The notes below the pieces were generated by a model that was not told where the DNA came from, made no database searches, and saw only the letters and a list, made by a program, of their open reading frames with translations. Shown here piece by piece: positions 43,101 through 51,297 of a stretch of 64,000 nt of DNA (its first letter is position 1; each line of letters starts with the position of its first letter). The translations under genes and the position numbers were made by a program. The stretch spans positions 1 to 64,000 of the forward strand of contig CAZQWE010000003.1 of assembly GCA_964597045.1 (NCBI GenBank), read 5' to 3'. This DNA comes from UBA9655 sp964597045 (GTDB lineage: Bacteria > Pseudomonadota > Alphaproteobacteria > UBA9655).

Positions 43101-43394
43101 ATTGGGAAAAGTATATCTCTCGGATTTACTGTAGAAGGTAAACTTGATCGTATCGCCCGAACGTATACTTTAAAAGGCAATGTGATTCCAGCTCGCTTTA
43201 TCAATTCTATTTTAAATAACATCCCCTTGATAGGACCCCTTATCTCAGGAGGTGAGGGAGAAGGTCTCTTTGCGGTTGCGTATACGGTTACGGGAACTTT
43301 TGACAAACCTGAGATTGCCCTAAACCCACTTACCGCATTAGCCCCTGGATTTATCAGGAAAATTTTTCAAAGCCTTGGAAGCGATGAGGAGTAG
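40158..43394 (+). CDS. AsmA-like / DUF3971 giant membrane-anchored protein
   Basis: 1078 residues. A basic N-terminus, one membrane segment (about 24-45), then a very long beta-rich periplasmic part with repeating amphipathic strands. The end (about 925-1075) has YQGVFKLKNFNATEIPLLARFAA, LSPMGLANLF and a C-terminal FDKPEIALNPLTALAPGFIRKIF, the AsmA_2-type tail. Relatives (YhdP, TamB, AsmA) form grooves thought to carry phospholipids between membranes. The frame is open from 40083, but the upstream part is antisense to bcp; ATG 40158 directly precedes the basic anchor. Convergent with the DUF1016 nuclease. Confidence 0.85.
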   Translation: MKFTLVTRIRKAVLEKKWLRLLLKTVGSLFTILTVLFLILLARLAIGPINLDFLTHDIQSALRAPEVGLSGSIEHTQMVWRDFKHPLEIELVGVTIRKDQNPNWLKIDHIGVSLRLYRLLMGEVSLKNIRIYHPQILIEREENGEFSLGFGEKTPNQEFSLKELAPLLALGGGSNKALGKLNDLSRISILNAEVILKDNVEDLLWDLPKCTLVLKRRTNGFRIDLSLYPTDDAGYLALGLDHALESSRFDFYANFHHIAFKKLIKSDRPTIGSASSDDSIMDEILTLIQHWDIPLNGKAHIALIPESFQVIEGKMNIDIEKGKLDLSVANLLPLPVSSGNLTIAMTPQVIEVKNASLLSEEMLINLSGVLKSDTSPIVLSNLFEKNQSLEVHGKIQDLFLDHLSALWPQKMAEHARAWITKNVRVGTLTEAKFVLKGQGSEKGLVINDLTGTLKGENAEITYIEGLPPASHIKVESTFNQKGFNIKLLEGDVKGVKLQEGYVFIRDLDTNNESLSLKIQAKGPFSDMLDVLDHKPLEYASYGGINPQRAKGEGSFNLQIGFPLVRDLAFKDVSLNLKGKLEKVEIEREITSDLTAKIKDGNFSVNVTQDQMMIQGQGNLNQLPSQLSYIHDFKDTKPYQLQIIIDTIATFDDFNRFGFDYREYGKGSTEAKLTFTLEHDKKSRLIVDLNTKGSVLNFPPLRWEKKAGEESHISFALVFKDGKLSKMKDISLSSPTYTLKGDVLFDENKSWKAVHLSEFKGPYTDTEVTLHHTQGNSYEATFKGQSVDVEQFLEYVNQGTEEKDHEQTDIKLHADVEELRMGEGKVFKSVHATADLSLLGKDHTWNQVQLRAKAGEGTAYKGDMANVSGGILFDIKPGDDKTQTLEVRANDAGQFLKNLSIYDAIQGGYITIKAKRKIGEPYQGVFKLKNFNATEIPLLARFAALLSPMGLANLFSENKTLSMDRFESNFDYSDQEIIVKNGIGKSISLGFTVEGKLDRIARTYTLKGNVIPARFINSILNNIPLIGPLISGGEGEGLFAVAYTVTGTFDKPEIALNPLTALAPGFIRKIFQSLGSDEE

Positions 43395-43411
43395 GGGGAG
43401 AGGTGACCCAT

Positions 43412-43467
43412 CTACTCCGCCCCAAAGGTAAAGGCAAACGCCGCGAGGCCAGCGCTTCGATCTCAAT
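43412..43467 (-). repeat. decayed duplicate of the DipZ-like gene's 3' end
   Basis: Bases 43412-43467 repeat 44711-44772, the last codons of the DipZ-like gene, with one mismatch in the first 30 bases and then a 7-base deletion that shifts the frame. The copies flank the DUF1016 nuclease gene as direct repeats. The stop codon of the nuclease gene (TGA at 43465-43463) lies inside this copy, so the gene borrows its end from the duplicated host sequence. Confidence 0.88.
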
Positions 43468-44617
43468 TACACCTGTGATCACTTTTTTCTAATTTTTTCT
43501 CTTTGAGCTGGTATTTAATTTCTTTTATTTCACGCTTTAACTCAGCTTCAAGTTCTTCAACAGTGGGTAAATGAAACTTATATGTACTGGTAAATATTTG
43601 CTTTGCTTTTTCCCCTAAGGTGTATTGGACCATTGCTTTACTTTTTTCGGTGCATAAAACTAAACCTATCGTTGGATTATCGTCAATTGATTTAATGTGC
43701 TGATCGAAATAGTTTACATAAAGTAATATTTGCCCAAGATCTCCATGCGTAAGCTTATTTGTCTTAATTTCTATAATTATGTAACATTTAAGTATAGTAT
43801 GATAAAAAACAAGATCTGTATAATAATTATCGCCATCTAATGTCAATCTTTTTTGACGATCAATAAATGCGAAACCCTTTCCAAGCTCCAAAAGAAATTT
43901 CTGCAAGTTATCTATAAGGGCTTCCTCCATTTTTGATTCAACCAATCTGTGTGATTCAGGCAATCCTAAAAATTCTAAAACTATTGGTTCTTTAATCGCA
44001 TCTTGTGGGTTGATTAGTTCTTGTCCTTTGTAAGCTAATTCTAACACTCCTTCTTTGTCTCTGCTTTTTGCTAATCGATCGAATAATAAACTCCCAACTT
44101 GTCTTTGCAGTTCTCGTGCAGACCAGTTGTTTTTTGAAGCTTCAATTGTATAGAAAGAGCGAGTTTCTGGTCGTTTTATACGAATGAGTTGGACATAATG
44201 AGACCATGATAAGTTGGAATGAAATTTTAAATCTGCTTTTGAATTCCGCGACGGTGTTGCGGAATTCTCGCTTAAACTACCATAGGGATATATAAGATAG
44301 AATTTTCGAGCCCTTTCTAGGTTATCAACACTAAATCCTCTACCATATTTTTGTGTTAACTTATTTGAAAGTGTTTGCAAAACGGCTTTGCCATAGGCTG
44401 AACGCTCACTCCCTTTCTGTTCTTCTTCTATAATTTCTTTACCTATATTCCAGAATGTATTGACCATTTCAGTATCAATAGCTTTTTGAACATTCCGACG
44501 AGCCTGATCTATGTGTAATTGAACTTTTGTATACAGATCCTCTATGTGAGAAACATCAAGAGTATCAAAGTTTTCTTGGATACTTTTTTTTAGTTTATAT
44601 GTTGATTTATCATTCAT
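43463..44617 (-). CDS. PDDEXK nuclease domain protein (DUF1016/YhcG type)
   Basis: 384 residues. The N-terminal DUF1016_N winged-helix-like part (VNTFWNIGKEIIEEEQKG, YGKAVLQTLSNKLTQKYGRGFSVDNLERARKFY) is followed by the C-terminal nuclease-like domain: RLTLDGDNYYTDLVFYHTIL and YIIIEIKTNKLTHGDLGQI carry the D...EIK pattern. LCTEKSKAMVQYTL is typical of the family. Relatives occur near restriction and mobile loci; the activity is unproven. It sits between converging genes, flanked by copies of the DipZ-like gene's 3' end, which indicates insertion. No repeat array is seen upstream, unlike the ATPases. Confidence 0.9.
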   Translation of the reverse strand: MNDKSTYKLKKSIQENFDTLDVSHIEDLYTKVQLHIDQARRNVQKAIDTEMVNTFWNIGKEIIEEEQKGSERSAYGKAVLQTLSNKLTQKYGRGFSVDNLERARKFYLIYPYGSLSENSATPSRNSKADLKFHSNLSWSHYVQLIRIKRPETRSFYTIEASKNNWSARELQRQVGSLLFDRLAKSRDKEGVLELAYKGQELINPQDAIKEPIVLEFLGLPESHRLVESKMEEALIDNLQKFLLELGKGFAFIDRQKRLTLDGDNYYTDLVFYHTILKCYIIIEIKTNKLTHGDLGQILLYVNYFDQHIKSIDDNPTIGLVLCTEKSKAMVQYTLGEKAKQIFTSTYKFHLPTVEELEAELKREIKEIKYQLKEKKLEKSDHRCN

Positions 44618-44709
44618 GAGCTTGCTCCAATAATAGAGAAAATCTAGATAGATGACTTACACCGTTAAGAGAATAAGCCTTAAAAATAATAAAAAAGGTT
44701 TACTTATCG

Positions 44710-46365
44710 TTACTCTGCCCCAAAGGTAAAGGCAAACGCCTCAAGGCCAGCGTCCAGCGCTTCGATCTCAATAATCCCCATTGTCATTTCCTTAAAGGAG
44801 ATGAGCTCATAAAGCGTGCTTCGGTCGATACTCAACTCCTTAGTAGGCTTTCCATTGAAGAGAACCTTCACTTTCTGCGGCGTTTTTGCGTTTCCTGGAG
44901 CCATCACGAGATACACTTGTTTAGCATAGAAATGATACTTTAAAGACGCGTTAGGCTCGTTGGCTGTGATGTGTTGAGAACCTGACGTCCATTTTCCTTT
45001 CAAAGCCCACTGATTCAAAGGAATGTCCGTTGGATAGGTGTAGACTTCTTCCCTATCCCGTGCGAGTCCTTGAGGGCTACTAAAGCCTTCCGCTCGTATA
45101 TATCCTAGGTACGTTTCTGGAGATTGGAGAGGACTAATTGGCACCTTTATTTCCTCTGGTTCCTTATAGTCCGCCATTGTTCCGAGTCCCAACAAGTACC
45201 TGATATTATTCTCTGTGACCTCGTACTCTCCTTCACCAAAATGGGTATAGACAACCTGTCCGTTGCTGTTGATTAAGTAATGGGCTGGCCAATACCGATT
45301 CGAAAAATTGAGCCATGTTTTGAGTTCGTTATCGATCGCAACCGGATACAAAATTCCGTATTCTTTTACAGCCTTTTCAACGTTTTCGATTTTCTTTTCA
45401 AATTCAAATTCAGGGGAATGGACTCCAATGATGACAAGACCTTTGTCATGATATTTTTTGTACCAATCTTTTATATAGGGCAGTGTGCGAACACAATTGA
45501 TACAAGAGTAAGTCCAGAAATCGATGAGGACTACTTTTCCTTGTTTCTTCAACTCCTCAAGAGTTAGGGGTGGGGAGTTTATCCAGTGATTAATTCCTGT
45601 TATTTCAGGCGCAGAATAGGGAGTCAGGACGCCATTAATCAGCTGTGACGCTGGAAGGAACTCTCGTGGAGCTATGGGAGGTCCTTCGACAAGGGCTAAT
45701 TTTTGCCAGACATCAAATTTTGTAAACAGCATGGTCACAATGATGATAGAGGCAAGGACCTTCCGAACGACGCTCGCATGACGGGATGCGGCTTTAATTT
45801 GCTGGAGTATGGTTTTGCTAAAAAGGGTGATGACCAGCATAGGCAACGCAACGCCTATGCTAAAGGCTGTTAGAATCAACTCAGCCTCCGTATCTACCTT
45901 TTGTTGAAGGGTCTGGACAAGAACAGCAGCCATGATTGGGCCGGCACAAGGCGTCCAAATCAAAGCAATACCTGATCCAATTAGAACCCCACTCCAGTAT
46001 CCCTTGGGAAGCCTGGCCTCCGCCTTATCTGAAAGAGTTTGTCCTAGATTCGCAAATCTTTGAAAATACGCGCTAAATTTATCACTTAATGTATCGGAGA
46101 AAAGAATAATGCCGAATGCAAGGATAAGATAGATCGCAATATTTTGAAGAAGCATAGGATCTATGTTGATGAAGCTAAAGAGTTTACGGGCAAAAAGGGT
46201 GAATAGGACAAAAGTAATAATAAACCCTGTGATAATGCCATAAGGGCGGAGCTTTCCTCCTTGAATACCTGTTACCAAAATCACAGGAAGAATAGGCAGA
46301 ATACAAGGAGAAAGAACCAGGCCCATGCCTTCAATAAAAGAAAGCCATAAGACACTATGATCCAT
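44710..46365 (-). CDS. DipZ-like CcdA/thioredoxin fusion protein
   Basis: 551 residues. About seven membrane segments of the CcdA/DsbD type (1-225; GMGLVLSPCILPILPVILVTG and ALIWTPCAGPIMAAVL carry the paired cysteines). A periplasmic TlpA-like redoxin domain follows (about 260-395) with WTYSCINCVRTLPYIKDWY (CINC) and FEFEKKIENVEKAV. The C-terminal domain (about 405-551) is a beta-sandwich typical of DipZ (WTSGSQHITANEPNASLKY). It should pass electrons from the cytoplasm to periplasmic thiols. Its 3' end is duplicated at 43412. It may work with the DsbA-like protein at 38315. Confidence 0.9.
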   Translation of the reverse strand: MDHSVLWLSFIEGMGLVLSPCILPILPVILVTGIQGGKLRPYGIITGFIITFVLFTLFARKLFSFINIDPMLLQNIAIYLILAFGIILFSDTLSDKFSAYFQRFANLGQTLSDKAEARLPKGYWSGVLIGSGIALIWTPCAGPIMAAVLVQTLQQKVDTEAELILTAFSIGVALPMLVITLFSKTILQQIKAASRHASVVRKVLASIIIVTMLFTKFDVWQKLALVEGPPIAPREFLPASQLINGVLTPYSAPEITGINHWINSPPLTLEELKKQGKVVLIDFWTYSCINCVRTLPYIKDWYKKYHDKGLVIIGVHSPEFEFEKKIENVEKAVKEYGILYPVAIDNELKTWLNFSNRYWPAHYLINSNGQVVYTHFGEGEYEVTENNIRYLLGLGTMADYKEPEEIKVPISPLQSPETYLGYIRAEGFSSPQGLARDREEVYTYPTDIPLNQWALKGKWTSGSQHITANEPNASLKYHFYAKQVYLVMAPGNAKTPQKVKVLFNGKPTKELSIDRSTLYELISFKEMTMGIIEIEALDAGLEAFAFTFGAE

Positions 46366-46435
46366 TGTGTTTCTCCCTGTTGCTGTCTTTCGTCACCTCT
46401 CTCCTTGTGGGAGAGGTGATCGCTCTTCTTATCTT

Positions 46436-47368
46436 TTAAGGCTTCAACCGCATGTGTTGATCCAGGGTCATGTGATCATATCCCGCGAGCCCAAATTTGG
46501 TAATCAATCGTTGCAAATCCTTTGTATAGGCCGTTCCTCGAACGGAATACTTCACGAGCTGTGGCGCAAGTTTATGACCATTTGGTGCCTGATTATTCTT
46601 GCGTTGCATTGCCCTTTCCTTGCGAAAACCAGCGTAAGCTTGGTGACGGTTTAAATTCGTGATGTAGGCCACCACACTGTGGTAGAGACTTTCAAACTTC
46701 TGCACCTTTGTTTTTGTAGCCATATGACCAAAAGTAGAATTCTTTGCAAGGGCTGCGTGGGATGTTCCTCCCCCTGTCTCAATAATACCTTGAGCAAGGG
46801 CGAGGGATGCTGGTACCACATCCACATGGACAAGGAGGGCTTCAATCTTGGTGGATTTACAGCGATGGTCGGATGCGAGCTTTGTGAGCCACATTTTCTC
46901 CGAATGACGTAAGTGTCCGCCTTCCTTAAGACGAGCTTGCATTTCCAACAAACGATTACGATCCTGCAGGATCATCTCGTTGACTTTCAGAATATGGGGC
47001 AGAAGAACTTGAATAAACTCATGATTTGAGGCTTTTTTATTCTTCATATCCTTGGGAAGGGCTTGGACATAAAGGCGAGGAACAGTCCCTCCATTTTTGA
47101 CCTTAGCAAGAGTATAGTCACAACTTTTAAAAGCTTGAGAGAGTTCTTTCACACTGGAGACTTTAAGATGCTTCTCCTGGGGAGACACAAGACCAAAAGC
47201 CTTAGCAGAACCTGCATGAGCTGTTTGTGTTTGTAGGGGCTCTGGTGCTGCAACAGGGCAGGAAGTGCGGTACAAACCAAAACCAATTTGTCCAACAACC
47301 GTAAGACCCAAAAGGGCAACGAGCGAGATTTGGGTTTTGTTTTGCTTTCCTAAGAACGACTTCAACAT
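46436..47368 (-). CDS. Bax-like glucosaminidase
   Basis: 310 residues. One N-terminal membrane segment (about 15-33), then a lysozyme-like glucosaminidase domain: FIQVLLPHILKVNEMILQDR and PASLALAQGIIETGGGTSHAALAKNSTFGHM with the catalytic Glu in IIETG. This matches the Bax family acting on peptidoglycan. The frame reaches 47548, but the ATG at 47368 follows AAGGAGAG and starts at the basic anchor; the longer form would overlap nfuA. It is 10 bp after the nfuA stop and probably co-transcribed. Confidence 0.85.
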   Translation of the reverse strand: MLKSFLGKQNKTQISLVALLGLTVVGQIGFGLYRTSCPVAAPEPLQTQTAHAGSAKAFGLVSPQEKHLKVSSVKELSQAFKSCDYTLAKVKNGGTVPRLYVQALPKDMKNKKASNHEFIQVLLPHILKVNEMILQDRNRLLEMQARLKEGGHLRHSEKMWLTKLASDHRCKSTKIEALLVHVDVVPASLALAQGIIETGGGTSHAALAKNSTFGHMATKTKVQKFESLYHSVVAYITNLNRHQAYAGFRKERAMQRKNNQAPNGHKLAPQLVKYSVRGTAYTKDLQRLITKFGLAGYDHMTLDQHMRLKP

Positions 47369-47378
47369 AATACTCTCC

Positions 47379-47930
47379 TTAATTCTCAAGTGCTCTGACT
47401 TCAACGACTTCAGGCACGTAGTGTCGCAGCATATTTTCAATGCCCGACTTAAGTGTTGCCGATGAACTCGGGCAACCAGAACAAGCGCCTTGCATACGTA
47501 CATACACGACCCCATCCTCAAAGCGATCAAAGGCAATGTCTCCTCCATCCATAGCCACCGCTGGCCTTACACGGATATCGAGAATTTCCTTAATCTGTTT
47601 TGCGATCGGATCATCATGGTCACTGGCCCCTACACTTGTTCTTTCACCGTAAAACAAGGGCTGATGGGTAATGAAGTGCTCCATAATCACCGAGAGCACA
47701 GACGGCTTTAAGACCGCCCAAGAAGGATCCTCTTCCTTCGCAATCGTTATAAAGTCCGACCCAAAAAACACACTTTTAACCCCATCAATCTTAAAAAGAT
47801 GTAACGCTAGAGGGGATTTGGTGGCCTCTTCCTGAGTTTTAAACTCTGCCGTTCCTTCTGTCATCAGAACACGGCCTGGAAGAAATTTTAATGTGGCCGG
47901 ATTTGGTGTTTCCTCTGTTTGTATAAACAA
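47379..47930 (-). CDS. NfuA-type iron-sulfur scaffold
   Basis: 183 residues. N-terminal Nfu_N domain (MFIQTEETPNPATLKFLPG, SVFFGSDFITIAK) and C-terminal NifU domain (RPAVAMDGGDIAFDRFEDGVVYVRMQGACSGCPSS) with the CxxC that binds a 4Fe-4S cluster between two subunits. It delivers clusters to target enzymes. This architecture is standard for alphaproteobacteria and mitochondria. First gene of a pair with the Bax-like glucosaminidase. Confidence 0.95.
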   Translation of the reverse strand: MFIQTEETPNPATLKFLPGRVLMTEGTAEFKTQEEATKSPLALHLFKIDGVKSVFFGSDFITIAKEEDPSWAVLKPSVLSVIMEHFITHQPLFYGERTSVGASDHDDPIAKQIKEILDIRVRPAVAMDGGDIAFDRFEDGVVYVRMQGACSGCPSSSATLKSGIENMLRHYVPEVVEVRALEN

Positions 47931-48095
47931 TAGTCTTCACTCATCCTTAATTTTGATGAATGTTAAGTAACAGTTAAAATCAAATTTTGCAAGTCTTTTG
48001 AGTTAAGTCATTGATTATAAACAATTATAGTTGTGAGTCATTCCTTGACATCCCTTGTCTACCCTTTTACCTTACGCAAAAAAGGAGTGATCGGG

Positions 48096-48392
48096 ATGTC
48101 TGATGATCCTGCATTAGACAAATTAAAAAAAGAAATTCAAGAGGCAAAAAGGGCCTCTCATCCTCACAAGCCATCAAAACCTGCTTCCGCCTCAAATAGG
48201 TATTTCAATGTGGGGGTTGAGCTTGTTTCTGGTGTGCTCGCTGGCGTTGGCGTAGGTCTTCTTCTTGACTGGGTTTTTGGGACATCCCCATGGGGTCTCA
48301 TTTCTTTGTTTATTCTTGGCTCAGCAGCGGGTATGTTGAATATATATCGGTCCTTAACCCGAGAGGAAAAGAAAGAAAAACCCCATGACTGA
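48096..48392 (+). CDS. atpI: ATP synthase accessory protein AtpI
   Basis: 98 residues. Charged N-terminus (DKLKKEIQEAKRA) and two membrane segments: VGVELVSGVLAGVGVGLLLDW and SPWGLISLFILGSAAGMLNIYRSL, the AtpI/Zinc-resistance-associated pattern. It helps assemble the c-ring. The frame is open from 48033, but ATG 48096 follows AAAGGAG and gives the family start. Overlaps atpB by 8 bp. Confidence 0.88.
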   Translation: MSDDPALDKLKKEIQEAKRASHPHKPSKPASASNRYFNVGVELVSGVLAGVGVGLLLDWVFGTSPWGLISLFILGSAAGMLNIYRSLTREEKKEKPHD

Positions 48393-49107
48393 TCCCCTCC
48401 ATCAGTTTGAAATTCATAAGCTTATTCCGTTGAAAATCAATGGGTTTGATGTGTCCTTTACAAATTCATCACTTTTTATGGTACTCGCTATTCTCGCGAC
48501 AACACTCTTTCTTGTCGGAGGGATGGTGCGGGCTAAGCCTATTCCTGGACGGTGGCAATCTATGACGGAGCTCTCCTACTCCTTTATTGCCAATTTACTT
48601 GATGAAACGGTTGGCCTAAAGGGTCGGCAATTTTTCCCCTTTGTTTTTACCTTGTTCATGTTCATTCTCATGGGGAATGTTTTGGGGATGCTCCCTTATA
48701 CCTTTACGTTTACAAGTCACATCATTGTCACCTTTGGGTTGGCTGTGATTGCTTTTGGGGTTGCAACTCTTGTCGGTTTTATCCGTCACGGCTTTCATTA
48801 TTTCACACTCTTTGTTCCAAAAGGGGCCCCGGTTTATATGCTTCCCCTCATTGTCCCTATTGAGATTCTCTCATACCTTTCAAGGCCCATTAGTTTATCC
48901 GTTCGTTTGTTCGCGAATATGATGGCTGGTCATACGATGCTCAAGGTCTTTGCTGGTTTTACAATTGCCCTCGGCATTTATGGGGTTGTGCCATTGGCTG
49001 TGAATACGCTTCTCACGGCTTTTGAGTTCCTAGTTGCTGTTTTACAAGCCTATGTTTTTACGATATTAACATGTATATATTTACAAGATTCAATTAATTT
49101 ACATTAG
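48385..49107 (+). CDS. atpB: ATP synthase F0 subunit a
   Basis: 240 residues. Proton-channel subunit with five to six membrane segments. The essential arginine lies in RPISLSVRLFANMMAGHTMLKVF, and the last segment has ITALVAVLQAYVFTILTCIYLQD-type sequence (here FLVAVLQAYVFTILTCIYL). PFVFTLFMFILMGNVLGMLPY is also conserved. Second gene of atpI-B-E-F'-F. Confidence 0.97.
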   Translation: MTDPLHQFEIHKLIPLKINGFDVSFTNSSLFMVLAILATTLFLVGGMVRAKPIPGRWQSMTELSYSFIANLLDETVGLKGRQFFPFVFTLFMFILMGNVLGMLPYTFTFTSHIIVTFGLAVIAFGVATLVGFIRHGFHYFTLFVPKGAPVYMLPLIVPIEILSYLSRPISLSVRLFANMMAGHTMLKVFAGFTIALGIYGVVPLAVNTLLTAFEFLVAVLQAYVFTILTCIYLQDSINLH

Positions 49108-49122
49108 AAAAGGAGAAGAAGA

Positions 49123-49347
49123 ATGGATGTTGAGTCAGCGCGTATGATAGGAGCAGGGCTTGCGGTTGTAGCTCTGGCAGGTGTTGGTTTGGGTATCGGT
49201 ATGATTTTCTCATCTCTCATTACGGCTATTGCCCGAAATCCATCGGCCCGAGATCAGGTTTTCCCAGTTGGAATTTTGGGGTTCGCTTTAACAGAAGCCG
49301 TTGCCCTTTTTGCTTTGCTCATCGCCTTTCTAATTTTGTTCAAGTAA
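49123..49347 (+). CDS. atpE: ATP synthase F0 subunit c
   Basis: 74 residues. Two-helix hairpin: GAGLAVVALAGVGLGIGMIF, polar loop ARNPSARDQ, and the second helix GILGFALTEAVALFALLIAFLIL with the proton-carrying Glu (TEA). A strong AAAAGGAGAAGAAG ribosome binding site fits the need for many c subunits. Confidence 0.98.
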   Translation: MDVESARMIGAGLAVVALAGVGLGIGMIFSSLITAIARNPSARDQVFPVGILGFALTEAVALFALLIAFLILFK

Positions 49348-49358
49348 AGCTATAGGTC

Positions 49359-49805
49359 ATGCCTCAACTCGACTCATCCACCTATTCTTCTCAGCTATTT
49401 TGGCTCGTGGTGTGTTTTGTTGTCCTTTATTTTATTTTGTCCTATATCGCCCTTCCGAAGATCGCTAAGGTTTTAGAGGCACGTGAGGAAACCATTGAAG
49501 ACAAAATAAATAAGGCCAGCATGTATCGGGAACAGGCAGAAAACCTCCTTGCGGATTATGAAGCGATCCTCGCTCAAGCAAGGGAGGACGCTCACCTCCA
49601 TTTAAAAACGACATCGACGACTGTCTCAGCCGAGCTGATGCGTAAACAAAAGGAAGTGCTTGATAAGTTAAATGATCGTCTTCATTTGGCAGAACAAGAG
49701 CTTTACAGGTCACGCATTGAAGCAGGGTATGAAATTTCAAAAATGAGTGAAGACCTATCAGAAATCATTCTCACCAAGCTCACAGGAAAGGGGAAAGAGG
49801 CCTAA
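49359..49805 (+). CDS. atpF': ATP synthase F0 subunit b'
   Basis: 148 residues. One N-terminal membrane segment (FWLVVCFVVLYFILSYIALPKI) and a long charged helix (KVLEAREETIEDKINKASMYREQAENLL). The presence of two different b-type genes is typical of alphaproteobacteria and phototrophs, where b and b' form a heterodimeric stalk. It starts 11 bp after atpE and shares its last base with the atpF ATG. Confidence 0.9.
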   Translation: MPQLDSSTYSSQLFWLVVCFVVLYFILSYIALPKIAKVLEAREETIEDKINKASMYREQAENLLADYEAILAQAREDAHLHLKTTSTTVSAELMRKQKEVLDKLNDRLHLAEQELYRSRIEAGYEISKMSEDLSEIILTKLTGKGKEA

Positions 49806-50284
49806 TGTTTACGACTCCTGAATTTTGGGTTGCGGTGGCCTTTTTTCTTCTTCTCCTCTCCTTTGGGAAAAGAGTCTACCTGTTTTTAACAGAAACCCTG
49901 GATAAACATAGTCAGAAAGTGGCAGAACAGCTTGAGAGAGCAGATAAGCTTCATGAGGAAGCCATAAGCTTATTGGATTCCTATAAAAAGAAACATGCAG
50001 AAGCTCTGGATAATGCGAAACAAATAATGGCCTATGCAGAAGAAGAAGCAGAACAAGTGCGCTCTTCCAGTCAGGTTGAACTTGAGAATTTTATAAAGCA
50101 AAAGGAACGCGCACTCCTTGAGCGGATCACCATAGAGCATGAAGAAGCCAAAGCGAGACTCATGAAAGAAGCAACCGATGCAGCCCTTAAAATTGTTGAA
50201 GAAACACTTGCATCGAAACCAGCTTTGGTTAAGAAAATGACAGAGTCATCTATAAAACAGGTTGCTCAGTCATTGAATAGCTAA
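49805..50284 (+). CDS. atpF: ATP synthase F0 subunit b
   Basis: 159 residues. Short N-terminal membrane segment (FWVAVAFFLLLLSFGKRVY) and a long helix rich in Lys/Glu/Ala (AEQLERADKLHEEAISLLDSYKKKHAEAL) forming the peripheral stalk. It follows atpF' with a 1-bp overlap. The F1 genes do not follow; instead the gene converges with pstS, overlapping it by 15 bp. Confidence 0.92.
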   Translation: MFTTPEFWVAVAFFLLLLSFGKRVYLFLTETLDKHSQKVAEQLERADKLHEEAISLLDSYKKKHAEALDNAKQIMAYAEEEAEQVRSSSQVELENFIKQKERALLERITIEHEEAKARLMKEATDAALKIVEETLASKPALVKKMTESSIKQVAQSLNS

Positions 50285-51157
50285 AGGAATCAGGCCTTTC
50301 GTTTTTAAGTACCCGTCCTTGCCAACCGCAGAAGGTGAGGTGAATTCATCTCGGTAGAGACGACGGGCTGGATTTTGCTCTCCATCATTTGTCTTGATAT
50401 AGATAAAGAGGTCACGGGCTAAGGCATAATTTCCCTTCTGTATGGACTCAAGCGTGGGGAGTGTGCTGTTAATCGAGATGGCACGGAGTTTATCTTTATT
50501 ATTTTCAAAATAACTAAATGTGACGATGCCCACGCTGTCCGATGAACTTATAATCTTTTGAATTATCAGATTTTCATTTGTGGGAGCTTCCACATAAGAG
50601 CCGTCGTGTCTCAGATAAGGTCCACATGTCTGGATCAGGTTCTCGATAAGGACATCGTAGGTGCCCGATGTGGGAGCGGGACCTAATACATGAATGGGTT
50701 GGTCTGGCAAGTGGGAGGCGACATCTTTCCAGGTTTTATAAGGATTTTTGATGCAGGTTTTATGGACTTTAATCTTTTCATTAAGGGCTAAAGATAAATC
50801 AGCCAGGGTCAGGGAAAAAGATTCATCCTGTTTGTTTTGAAAAATAACCAGGCCATCCTTGCCAATTTTCACCTCTTCAAAGGTGACATTATGGGACCTA
50901 CACGATTCAGCTTCTCCCTTTGTCATGGGGCGGGATGCCATTACAATATCAGGTGCCTTTGGGCTTCCACAAAAAAGCTTAATTCCAGCCCCAGTTCCTG
51001 TCGATTCAACAATGGGTGTGGGCTCATTGGATTTCTTATGGAAATGCTCAGCAACAGTTGCCGCAAAGGGAAAGACCGTAGACGAGCCCACAATCTTAAG
51101 AGGCGCCGCACAGAGGGATACTTGAAAACAGTAAAAGAAGAGAAAAAACTTCCACAT
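50270..51157 (-). CDS. pstS: phosphate-binding protein PstS
   Basis: 295 residues. Signal peptide (about 1-17, ending LCAA), then the binding fold: LKIVGSSTVFPFAATVAEHF, VESTGTGAGIKLFCG (phosphate-contacting Ser/Thr/Gly), IVMASRPMTKGEAESC, KDGLVIFQN and PAPTSGTYDVLIENLI. It would deliver phosphate to the PstCAB importer encoded 25 kb away at 22236-25190. Convergent with atpF. Confidence 0.93.
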   Translation of the reverse strand: MWKFFLFFYCFQVSLCAAPLKIVGSSTVFPFAATVAEHFHKKSNEPTPIVESTGTGAGIKLFCGSPKAPDIVMASRPMTKGEAESCRSHNVTFEEVKIGKDGLVIFQNKQDESFSLTLADLSLALNEKIKVHKTCIKNPYKTWKDVASHLPDQPIHVLGPAPTSGTYDVLIENLIQTCGPYLRHDGSYVEAPTNENLIIQKIISSSDSVGIVTFSYFENNKDKLRAISINSTLPTLESIQKGNYALARDLFIYIKTNDGEQNPARRLYRDEFTSPSAVGKDGYLKTKGLIPLAIQ

Positions 51158-51297
51158 ATAAAAACTCTTACCATAATTTGGGTTTTGTTACCACTACTGT
51201 CATTAAGAACTGAAGGGCTATCTCTTTACGATTCTTGTAATTTGGAGTACACCCCAGATAATACTTAAATTTTATGGAGTGCAGTCTTGAAAATAGA

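Noticed and set aside
44618..44709. Repeat array ahead of the DUF1016 nuclease
   Set aside because: I looked for direct and inverted repeats as found ahead of the ATPases; only a 5-bp TTAAG/CTTAA pair is visible, which is not significant.
46436..47548. Longer form of the Bax-like protein starting at 47548
   Set aside because: The extra 60 residues overlap nfuA in another frame, and AAGGAGAG precedes the ATG at 47368.
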